Of a stretch of 64,000 nt of DNA, positions 10,529 to 20,793 are shown piece by piece (position 1 is the first letter of the stretch; each line of letters begins with the position of its first letter). The notes under the pieces are model-generated. The model did not search any database, was not told the origin of the DNA, and saw only the letters and a list, made by a program, of their open reading frames with translations. This stretch comes from Crotalaria pallida (lineage: Eukaryota > Streptophyta > Magnoliopsida > Fabales > Fabaceae): NCBI GenBank assembly GCA_037953625.1, contig CM075655.1, forward strand, positions 28,104,001 through 28,168,000, in the 5' to 3' direction. The position numbers and the translations under genes are program-made.

Positions 10529-10706
10529 TGTGATTTTGTTTGGAGATAATGATTATCTACCTACAAATGCTCTGGTGAGAGGAAAACTTCAACAGCAAGT
10601 GTGGTTCCTCGAAAATTTCTCCGACGAATGTGGTGCCTCGAAAATTTTTCTTACAAACATGATGTCTCGAATAGACGTCTTTTTATATAAGGATAGTAGA
10701 TCAAAT
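10529..10706 (+). repeat. Diverged direct repeat, copy 1
   Basis: About 175 bp, from TGTGATTTTGTTTGGAGATA to the ATATAAGGATAGTA phrase, recurs at 11156-11331. Inside are three imperfect copies of a roughly 28-bp unit around GTGGTGCCTCGAAAATTT. Small ORFs here have no protein features. It could be the end of an unclassified element. Confidence 0.6.
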
Positions 10707-10730
10707 TGGATTTGATTATGAGTCATTCTT

Positions 10731-10947
10731 TTTTTTATTTGGTCCGTATTCCTTGCGGAACCACCGGTATCCCCAAGAGCACCCTTAATACCAGGGAGCC
10801 CTTGACTCTAATACGGAGCGAGCTGCGTGGCTGGCTCTCCCAGCGAAATGTTTTTAATGGGAATCGAACCTGGGGCTACTAGCACCCGTGTCCCATTCCC
10901 AAGATTTCAGTTAAGGTCTTACAACAACTGAACCAAGCCTCGTTGGT
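10731..10947 (-). mobile_element. SINE with perfect 16-bp target-site duplication
   Basis: 217 bp flanked by ATTATGAGTCATTCTT at 10715-10730 and 10948-10963. On the minus strand it has a tRNA-like box A (TGGTTCAGTTGT, 10935-10924), a box B (GGTTCGATTCC, 10870-10860) and an A-rich 3' tail against the left duplication. It has no coding capacity. Such elements are transcribed by RNA polymerase III and moved by LINE enzymes. The box spacing is longer than in a tRNA, so it is a SINE and not a tRNA gene. The exact duplication implies recent insertion. Confidence 0.85.
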
Positions 10948-11155
10948 ATTATGAGTCATTCTTACTTTTTATTTTATGATTTTTTTTTAATTATTGATAC
11001 TAAAAGAAAGGCGAGAATATCAACAAAAATTATTTTAGTAAATAAATTTTTATTTTTAATTTTTTATTTATTAATTTTCTTTTTTAAAATATAACTTTAA
11101 TTTTTTAAAAAAATGTTGTCTAATCTATGTAAATGATATATAGGATAAACAAATT

Positions 11156-11331
11156 GTGATTTTGTTTGGAGATAATGATTATCTACCTACAAATGCTTTG
11201 GTGAGAAGAAAACTTCAACAGCAAATGTGGTGCCTTGAAAATTTCTCTGACGAATATGGTGCTTTGAAAATTTCTCCGACAAACGTGGTGTCTCGAATAT
11301 GCGTCTTTTAATATAAGGATAGTAAATTTAG
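11156..11331 (+). repeat. Diverged direct repeat, copy 2
   Basis: Second copy of the 10529-10706 repeat, about 627 bp away, with scattered substitutions. The SINE lies between the two copies and arrived independently. Confidence 0.6.
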
Positions 11332-13440
11332 AACATGTAATATACCGATTAATATTGTAGAACATACCTCAAACCCACATAACGTATCGACTAAGTATAC
11401 TCTAACATACTGCATGTTAAAAAAACGAAAAAGGAGTCGACATTCTTGATTGTGTGTTATTCAAATTCCAAGTCACATTTTTTTCCTAAAACCTTTAAGC
11501 TTTATCGTTAGAGCGTGCTTGGGAGTAAAGAGCTGGTGATGAACTGCTCGTAAGGACGGGTGTGACTCGTGTGAGTAGTTTTCAATCAGATCATGAGATT
11601 GTTGGATTGAATTAGATTGGACCGGATCGAAAAATACAATTTAATCTAGTTTTATAGTTTGATAAGATCTCAAAATGCATAGCTCCTTGTCATAAGATCT
11701 AGTTTATGGTCTTATAATTTTTGAGACCATGCGAACCAAATCGGATTGGTAACTTCAATTTTTTGTTTCTTAATTTTATTTAAATGTTGACTTGCTCCAT
11801 TTAATAAAAACACGAAAACAAATACCGGACAAGTCCATATAGATTTATCAGAAGACCACAAGATTATAAACCAAATAAATAAAAATCTAACTAACAACAA
11901 AGAACAATACAAACTCCAACTTAATTAATCTGCCGTAGCAATTTAGATTACCAAGTAAAACCTTCGGCAAATTTTAGATAATTTTTACAATAAAAAATAG
12001 AGGAAATTTTGATATATCCATATGGACCTTGATTTATTTTATTGTAAAAAATTATTTATTATTTCCACTATTTTAAATTTTAATTAATTATTTAAATAGA
12101 TGGTCCGATCTGGTCCGGTCTTTATATATTAAATACATCAAGACCGAACTAGACCAAACCATGTTAATTTAATTGGTTCGGTCTTTAATATTCGTCAAAG
12201 ATCGGACCAGGCGGTTACACCTTACCCGTAAGCTAAGCTCAACGGCTTCTTTCGATTGTAAGGTTTCAAATTGTGGTTGTCATTGATTGAGTTTGTTGAA
12301 CTTCTTGCTTTATTGGGTATGTTGTAATTTATTGATTGAGTTAATAATAAGTTACTATAGTTGTTCAAGAAAAAAAAAATAAAAGAAATTTGTAGCTTAT
12401 AAATATAGAATTTTTAACTTTTGAAATTACCATTTAGAAAGCTACTTCAAGTAATAATTTTTATAGAAAAATAAGAGTTTTCAATAAATCATGTCTCTAT
12501 TTTATCCTCTAATTTTTTTTTATATCTTTCATTCTATTAATAATTATTATGAGTATTGTAAATTTGTTTTGTTTCATTTAAGTTGATATAAATGAAGCAT
12601 GTACCTCTTTCTGCTAACTACTAGAGCATTACCATCATTATTGAATCATGAATACCAATGTAATTGCAGTCTAATATACTCTCCAACTCAATGAATAATA
12701 TCTTTGGGATAAAGTGAAGTACCTTAATCCCCTATTGGTTTTCAAGAAAATGCATGTCTTAATTTATGGTTGATGAGGAATATGTTTATTCAATATATAA
12801 TGATATGAGCATTGATGTGAAATGTTATTAATGTGTGGTTATTATTATATAATATTATGTCTTTTTAAGTCATTTAACATATATAAAGTAGGTGCACAAC
12901 AAATTTTATTCAACGGATTCAATTCAATTAGTTAGTTGTATATTTTTAGGCTCTCAACTACTGTCCCATGACTCTTATAACTAGATTCACGATTATCACA
13001 TATAAACTCAAAGTTATAAATTCACAAGTGTAAGACTTTTCGAAATAGACTCCAAGAACCGGAAGTAAAAATTTTGGCAGACAGAGATCTCATAAAACTA
13101 TAGAATGTATTGGCCATAATTGGTTGGTCTGAATCTATTGATGAAACTTCAGCGCCAAATCAGCAATAACAAACCTCAAGTTTATAATATCTACAAGTTT
13201 TTTTATTGAGTATTTTAGACAAATATTAAGAATATTTAAAAATAATAATTTGTACAGAAACATAGTTTATCTAATATTTTGTAATATGATATTTTAAACT
13301 ATAAAAAATAATTTTTTAAAATATTTTTAGCATATGTCATAAGCACACTTCAGAAAACTCTTATTCATCAATTTCTTAAACATTTTTCTGTAAGATGAAA
13401 ACAAGCTAAGAATCAATTATATTATTAACCATTTAATAAA
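11332..13440. other. AT-rich intergenic stretch without a supported gene
   Basis: No ORF with protein features on either strand. Around 12100-12200 a GGTCCGGTC phrase and its complement (GACCGAACTAGACC) form a loose inverted repeat, and a related GGACCGGATCG lies near 11613. Together they could be the ends of a decayed DNA element, but I could not define terminal repeats. Confidence 0.4.
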
Positions 13441-14142
13441 AACACGATTAAATGGCTGGGAGCAAATGATGGCAAATACACGATTCAGAGGGGCTACTCT
13501 TATTTGGCAGGCAGCTATCCTACTTACCCTCTGCATAGTTTTGTGTGGAATAAAGCAAATGTCAGAAGACACTGTTTCATTGCTTGGCTAGCTTCTCATA
13601 ACAGACTTAGCACCACTGATAGATGAGGACTGTTGTCTATGGTCCAAATCATTGTTGTCTATGCCTTGCTGCAGAAGAGTCTAGGAATCACCTCTTCTTT
13701 GAATGTAATTGGAGTAAACCACTGGTTGAAATATGCTGTAATTGGTTTGGTATTGATCACTGCCCTTTTTGTTACAACAGCTGGACAAGATGGACTCTTC
13801 ATGCTTTCAAAGACAAAACAAGAAGGAGCTGCATTGCTTTGTTATTCTCATCTCTTATTTACCATACATGGGCTGAAAGGAATCGACGCACGTTTAATGG
13901 CACCCAGCTAAACGTCTCTCAAGTATTCAAGCAAATTAGAAAGGAAGTATCTTATAGAATTGCTTTTAAGTTTCATAACTTTAGAACTTGGCAGAATAGT
14001 GCTTTAGTTTCTAGGATTTGCTTAGAGTTATAATTTTCCTTTGACTCTGGTTATAGTGTTTCTTTCAACACTATGATTTAGAGACTTTGACTCGTGTATT
14101 CATTTGCTTGTGGTATTTGATTTTTCTTTACCAAAAAAAAAT
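13441..14142 (+). pseudogene. 3' fragment of an L1-type LINE (zinc-binding domain of the RT protein)
   Basis: Reads GKYTIQRGYSYL, then FVWNKANVRRHCFIAWLASH, then after a one-base frameshift at about 13620 CCLCLAAEESRNHLFFEC and IYHTWAERNRR, ending at a stop at 14034. This is the zf-RVT domain at the C-terminus of plant LINE ORF2 proteins, with a C-x2-C-x8-H-x4-C pattern. The RT and endonuclease are missing, so it is a 5'-truncated copy. A short A run (about 14133-14141) after a brief 3' UTR fits the LINE 3' end. I could not find its target duplication. Confidence 0.75.
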
Positions 14143-14592
14143 GTTTGCTATTGTCCTTTATATAATCGTGAATATTTTAACAAAAAAAACAAGCTAAGTC
14201 AATTTTGTAACTTGGGATTTCTTTAAATAATTATTGTTTTGTTCTTATCATACAAATGTCCCTTGTTAAGGACAAAAGATCTTTGTGAAAGATTTTTAGT
14301 CTGACAATAGTGAACTCTCGGCCTTGCATACCCTTTCGAACTAGGTTTTAAGGATCAAGACTAAGTAATTCTGTCAGACACGTTGAAATAGTGCATTGGG
14401 TGGAAAACGAGACTGATTAGTGTTGTCCTTGAGAGTAGCAAGCGATATGCTCCATACTCTTAGAGATGACAATATGATCAAAGAACTCCTTCAAGGATGG
14501 AAGGGCTCATTGTTGGGGCAATTGCCAACATCTGATGGTTGATGAACCTTCGTGGTGGGGTTGGACGCAATTGCCACATTCCTTAGGTGGTA
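14143..14592. other. Target sequence left of gypsy element D
   Basis: No gene recognised. The last five bases (TGGTA, 14588-14592) are the target duplication of element D, and the sequence continues at 23553. Confidence 0.6.
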
Positions 14593-17094
14593 TGTAACAC
14601 CTAAGATTATTTACCCTATTATACCCTTAATTAAAATAGTGAATTTAAAATTTTCTTTTTAATTTATAAAAATCTCCCGTCAAACGGACGGAGTTTTGTT
14701 TGTTTTTAGGACTTTCCCAAAATTTCTGGTTTTCCTGCAACCTAATAAACAATAACATTCAAATTTCAAAGCCAGCAGGGCTATTCACATATATCACATC
14801 TAGTGCAACATCGTGCACAAATCAGAAAGTCAGAGTATGAAACATCAGAGTAAGCGGAAATATAAACAAGTTTTGGAAAACAGTTTTTCCCCAAAATAAG
14901 ACCCCTTCCCAAAAGGAGTCGTCCTGGGCCCCCAAAAAGCTATTTACATTATATATACAACAAAAATGATTCACATCAGATTACTGGGCCCAGGACATTC
15001 CTATGTCCTACATAACTAAAAGTGACCTACTCTCCCTGTGAGGGAGAGTACTCCTGCTCGGCCTGATCGGGTGCAAACTCTTCCTCAGTACCTGTGGAGA
15101 TAGTAAGGAGTGAGTATTAGACATAAAATGGGGAAGCAGTTTCCAATTAAGACATAATGTAACACTAAGCCACACACATATAACAGTTCAATCACAGCAA
15201 AATAAAAGTCAATGTATCACAATTCATTTTCAAGTATTCATTAGTTTCTCAAGTCAATTTTATCTCTTTATACTCATGCATTAATCTCATAATGCCCTTT
15301 ATTCTCTTTTCATCATTTATAATCACATTTCTCATTCAGTGCGTTCCAGTGACGTCTTTACTACGTTCGCACCCACGGCGCGATAACGTCTTACCACGTC
15401 TGTACGACACTCCCGGTTACAACCGGTTTGCATCACTAGGAATTTTAACGCTCCTGCCAGGCATTTGGTACACCCAAGGGTCTCTTGCTCAACCAGGACT
15501 TTCTCACCCAAAAGGCTTCACCTGTTAGGCTATGCTATCACATAATTTCCACAATTCAATTACATTCAGTTATTTGAATTCATTCACTTTTCACATTCTC
15601 AACACATTTTAGATCTTTTAGTCCGACAACAAATTGAGTCTTGGTGCATTGATGCCTAACAGGGAATTTGTACCTAATGGGATTTTAGCCTGGTTGAGCA
15701 CTTGGCCCTTAGCACTTTGGTACACCCGGCAGGGGCACCTAGTCTATCAATGCACCGATCCTCAATTCCACTGCACTTTCCATTATTATTTACTTTATTC
15801 ATTATTGTCATTCTTTGCCTTGAATTCTAATCAACATAATATCTCAGTCATTTCACAAATCAAGCATTCAAATCATCAACAATTACCAAATATCAAGATG
15901 GAACATATCAACATCAAAATAATTTCCCTAAGTCATAAATTCTATTTTTAACAATTATTCTATATCATATCAACCTAAACTAACACATAACTCTTAGTAC
16001 CCATTATATGCATATTGTAAACTAAACCCCAGAGTACGGTAATACTCACTATAACCCACTCCTTACCTTAAATTAGCAAGAAGTAAATAGAACCTTAGTG
16101 AGCCCTAGCTCAAAATCTTGGAAATTTGAATTTCCTAAGCCTAGCTTGCCACCTCAATAAGGAAATGATGAAATGATGGTACACAATCCTATTTGAGAGA
16201 GCACAAGATGAGTGATCCTTGTCCTTGCCTTGGTTTGGGTTGGAAGGCATGAAACAAAATCCCTACATAACCATGAGTGCAAGAACCCTAAGGTTTTAAA
16301 CATAATTTCCATGAACTAAGGAAAGTTGGAATGGAAAGAAAATTAAAGTTATGGCATGAAGCTTTACTTACTCCAACAATGGTGGAAATTGAAAAACAAG
16401 AAGAAGGAAGAGAGGGAGCAAACTCGTGTGAATCAAGGAAGAGAAAGGAATGAGCTCCTAGCCAAAATCCATGATGCAAGCTTGATGGGTTTGGTTGATT
16501 TTGGGTTGAGGTGCCCAAGAATCAAGTGTTTATGGTGGGATGATGATGAGAGTGTTCTTGGGGTTGAGAGAGTTTGATGAAGATGATGGATTGTGTTGCT
16601 ATTGAAATGAGAAGGAATGAGGGGCTTTAAGTGTTTTAGTTTCTTGCCATGAAGCTAAGAAAATCGTGTGGCCTGAAACAGAAACTTAGCCCCCAAGTTG
16701 AAAATTAACGCACCAGATCTGATCTGGTGGCGCGCGCTCGCTTGGGCGAGCGATTTACTCGCTTGGGCGAGGGTTCAGCACCAGCACCAAGCTGGTGCAT
16801 GGCTGATGCGCCAGATGCATGGTTGGGGAGGAATTTGGCGCGCCAGAAAGAAAATGATGCGTGGCTGGTGCATCACGGGCGCGCCTGGGCGAATTGGTGC
16901 CTCGCCTGGGCGAGTTTTTCACTGTTTGGTGCACCAATGAACAGTGCACCCGCCTGGGCACATGGTTGGTGGCCTGGGCGAGAAACAGGGTCTTCAACCT
17001 TCGATTCGCCGTAACGTTTTCGTTAACCGTCGGATCGGGTCCAAATTTTTAGATAAGCTTCTTCACCCCATAAACTTCATATCCAACGGTGGAA
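14593..17094 (-). repeat. 3' LTR of element D, truncated
   Basis: Matches 20794-23297 of the other LTR, then switches at about 17092-17096 into integrase coding sequence. About 250 bp of the element-proximal end is gone. Confidence 0.95.
16737..16983. promoter_or_regulatory. GC-rich paired CGCYTGGGCG sites in element D LTR
   Basis: Near-palindromic CGCTTGGGCGAG or CGCCTGGGCG sites start at 16739, 16760, 16882, 16903, 16951 and about 16971. Each pair is 20-21 bp apart. The other LTR repeats this at 22941/22962, 23084/23105 and 23153/23174, all 21 bp. It is a GC island inside AT-rich DNA. Role inferred only. Confidence 0.65.
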
Positions 17095-19950
17095 GACTCT
17101 GCCAAAATCTAGACAGAAATCTCGGATCACGATCGGATACAATACTGGTAGGAACACCATGCAACTTGACTATGTCCCTGATATACAACTGAGTCAACTT
17201 CTCCAGAGTATATTTCTTGTGGATATGAATGAAATGAGAACACTTTGTAAGACGGTCCACAACCACCCAAACTGCATCACATCCTCCAGCAGTCCTTGGT
17301 AAACCCGTCACAAAGTCCATAGCTATACTGTCCCATTTCCACTCTGGAATATCAAGTGATCGCAAAGGACCACCAGACTTTTGATGCTCAATCTTAACTT
17401 TCTGACAAGTTAGGCAATGAGACACGTGATCGGCCACATCAGTTTTCAACTTTGGCCACCAATAAATCCTTTTCAAATCTTGGTACATCTTTGTTGCACC
17501 AGGATGGAAATTCATCTTGGTTCGATGCGCTTCCCATAGGATATCTCTTCTAACTTCAAAATCCATAGGAACACATATCCGACCCCTAAATCGGATAATG
17601 CCATCAGAACCTTTCACAAAGTCGGGCTCTTCATTGCCCGATGCCCCTTCTAACAACTTTTGCAATTCAGAATCGTCGGCTTGTCTTTCTTTAATAAGAC
17701 CAATCAAATCATTAGTAACCTGCAACATTTCTAGAACGATGCTCTTCTCTTTCACTTGCATGTTCAAGTTGAGGTCACTGAACTCTTGGATCAATTGCAT
17801 CTCTTTCACCATCAGATTGCTGACATGCAAAGTCTTACGACTTAGTGCATCAGCCACTACATTGGCTTTCCCCGGATGATACTGAAGATCGAAGTCGTAG
17901 TCTTTCAGAAATTCCATCCACCTCCTCTGTCTCATATTCAACTCTTTTTGATCGAAGAGATAGCGAAGACTTTTATGATCGCTAAAGACTTCGAACTTTG
18001 AACCATATAAATAATGCCTCCAGATTTTCAAAGCAAAAACCACTGCCGCCAACTCAAGATCATGAGTGGGATGGTTTTGTTCATGCTGCCTCAATTGTCT
18101 GGATGCATAAGCTATGACTTGCCCTTGCTGCATCAACACACAACCCAACCCTTGTTTAGAAGCATCACAATACACCACGAAGGACTGAGTCTGGTCTGGC
18201 AAAATTAACACTGGGGAACTAGTCAAACGGCTCTTCAATTCTTGGAAACTACTTTCACATTCCGGGGACCACTCAAACGGAACACCTTTCCGTGTAAGAG
18301 TTGTCAAAGGAAGGGCCAATTTAGAAAACCCCTCAATAAACTCCGATAATACCCAGCCATACCAAGAAAGCTTCTGATCTCAGTAATGGACTTAGGTCTC
18401 TCCCACTTAAGTACCGCTTCCACCTTAGAAGGATCGACAGCAACACCCTTCTCAGAAATGACATGCCCCAGAAACTGCACTTCATTCAACCAGAAACTAC
18501 ATTTAGAAAGTTTTGCATAAAGCTGTTTGGATTTGAGAATTTGCAGCACAATTCTCAGATGCTCGCCGTGCTCACTTGGACTCTGAGAATAGATGAGAAT
18601 GTCGTCGATAAAGACTATGACAAAAGAATCCAAGTACGGCCTGAAAATCCTGTTCATATAGTCCATGAAGATGGCCGGAGCATTAGTGAGACCAAAGGAC
18701 ATAACCACATACTCAAAATGTCCATATCTCGACCTGAATGCCGTTTTAGGAATGTCCTCCTCTCGGATACGGATCTGATGGTATCCCGATCGAAGGTCAA
18801 TCTTAGAAAATACAGCTACTCCTCGCAATTGGTCCAACAAATCGTCAATGCGAGGGAGAGGATATTTGTTTTTCACAGTCACCGCATTCCACTGCCTGTA
18901 GTCGATGCACATTCGGAGACTTCCGTCCTTCTTTTTGACAAAAAGAATCGGAGCTCCCCAAGGTGACACACTCGGTTTAATCAAACCCTTGGCCAAAAGC
19001 TCCTCTATCTGCTTTTTCAACTCTTCTAACTCCGGAGGTGCCATCCGGTACGGGGCTATTGAAATAGGACCTGCACCAGGCATCAGATCAATACTAAACT
19101 CCACTTCTCTGTTTGGCGGTAATCCAGGAATCTCTGCAGGAAAGACTTCTGGAAATTCGCAGACTATCGGAATCTGACTGATCTCTGCCTCCTCATTCAT
19201 CTCCAGGGCAGATAAAGAAAGATCACTGATAGTAATTGATTTCTGATGACAGTCAATCAGATCATGGTGCCGAGACATCCAGTCCATGCCCAAAATGATG
19301 TCAAGTTTAGTTAGAGGCAAACAGATTAGATTTACTTTGAATTCCCGCTCCAATACTCGAAGTGGGCAATCCAAACACATAGTTGATGTGACTACAGAAG
19401 AATTTGTGGGTGTAGAGACATATAATTTATAAGGCATTTCTATTGCAGACAACCCTAACTTCGTCATGCAATCGGCAGAAATAAATGAATGAGTAGCTCC
19501 GCAATCAAAGAGAATACCACAAGGAACATTATTAACATAACCGGTACCTCTAATCAGTTCATCAGCATCTGTAACTTCCTCGCCATCCAGAGTGTACACC
19601 TTGCCCTTTTGAGTCACCCTGTTGTCACAAGCTTTCTGAACCTTAGCCACATTCACCTCCTTCTTAACTGCGTTTCTAGGACAATTTGTCATCATGTGAC
19701 CCGGCTGACCGCATTTGTAACAGGTCATTATCCTCTTGCTCGGATCCAGTCTCCAGCAATCTCCCCTGTGCTGCTTGCCACAGTGTGGACAAGTCGGAAT
19801 AGAACCATAGGTACTCACTACTGGGCCTGATCTAGGCTGGGAGTAAGGACCTGGTCGCTGCACCGAACTCTTGCCCCTGACAGGACCTCCAGACTTCTGC
19901 ACATTCTTGCTGCGTTTCTCAGCTGCACGTTGCTTGCGACTCTTTTCAAC
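17095..19950 (-). pseudogene. pol of element D: zinc knuckle, protease, RT, RNase H, partial integrase
   Basis: In order: [12 protein letters not shown] and [14 protein letters not shown] (zinc binding); protease with FDCGATHSF, where DSGA is usual; RT with [25 protein letters not shown] and an intact FIDD box; a frameshift at about 18341 after GMAGYYR; RNase H with [16 protein letters not shown] and [13 protein letters not shown]; integrase with an HHCC-type segment ([11 protein letters not shown]...CLTCQKVK) and the first two acidic residues (MDFVTG, SDRDPRF). The third integrase residue (E) is lost at the deletion joint. It would encode replication and integration enzymes but cannot be read through. 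Confidence 0.9.
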
Positions 19951-20615
19951 GTGCTAGTCATGTTGATCAGTTGAGACAAGTTGCTGATGTTCTGATATTC
20001 AAAGGCCATCTTGATCTCAGAACGAAGTCCGGTCTCGAACTTGATGCACTTGGTCCGTTCATCTGCATCCCTGTAACTCCCTGCATATCGGATCAAGTCC
20101 TCAAACCTAGCAGCATATTCACCGACGCTCATGTTCCCTTGCACGAGCTGCAGAAAAGTTATCTCCTTCTCTCTACGAACATCTTCAGGAAAGTATTTGC
20201 CCAGAAAACGATTCTTGAACAAATCCCATGTGATCGCCTGATTGTTTGCCTCCAATCCCCTCCGCATTTGTTGCCACCAGTGTTCCGCTTCACTAGTCAG
20301 CATGTACTGTGCTAGCAGAACCTTCTGTTCCTCCGGTGGTGCCATAGTATTAAGAATCTTCTCGATCTCTTGCAACCATAGCTGTGCCCTATCGGGATTG
20401 AACCCACCTTCGAACTTTTGCGGATCGTTCTTTCTGAACCGCGCCAACCAATCAATAGCAACTGGAGCTGGGGGTTGAGGAATCATTGCAACCGCTGTTG
20501 CTGTCGCTGCTGCTGCAGCTGCTGCTGCGATGTTATTCCCCTGATTCTGTTGCATCTGTGCCATCTGCTCCAGAATAGCTCGGATCCCATCATTATCGAT
20601 CCGTCTACCAGCCAT
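19818..20615 (-). pseudogene. gag of element D, frameshifted
   Basis: ATG at 20615 (MAGRRIDNDG). Residues 1-28 are Q/M-rich, 30-45 are an alanine run coded by a GCT/GCA repeat, and about 54-190 form the Retrotrans_gag core with WLARFRKNDPQKFEGG, LWLQEIEKIL and EAEHWW. A one-base indel near 19950 moves the true reading ([14 protein letters not shown], then the zinc knuckle) into the next frame, so gag terminates early. The product would be the capsid protein. Confidence 0.85.
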
Positions 20616-20776
20616 TCTGTTTAGTCATGCACAAGGCCGACAGTTAATGCTTAATAGCATAATTAATAGTATAAACATCCTATCAATAAACTCTAGACTC
20701 TAAACTATAATTATCGATCACTCGCTCGGTGAGTAATCATTGGAGTAGCTCATAACTCCAAAGGCCGAGGGAAACT

Positions 20777-20788
20777 GCTCTGATACCA
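20777..20788 (-). other. Primer-binding site of element D
   Basis: The minus strand reads TGGTATCAGAGC, five bases from the LTR edge. Confidence 0.9.
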
Positions 20789-20793
20789 TAAAA

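Noticed and set aside
10860..10935. tRNA gene
   Set aside because: Box A and B-like motifs are too far apart, no cloverleaf is visible, and an A tail with a target duplication marks a SINE.
15292..15951. Plus-strand ORFs repeated in both LTRs of element D
   Set aside because: They are duplicated only because LTRs are duplicated. They are antisense and show no domain.
16698..17052. Overlapping GC-rich ORFs in element D LTR
   Set aside because: Open in several frames because of GC-rich repeats. No protein features.
18463..20624. Plus-strand ORFs opposite element D gag-pol
   Set aside because: Shadows of the minus-strand polyprotein.
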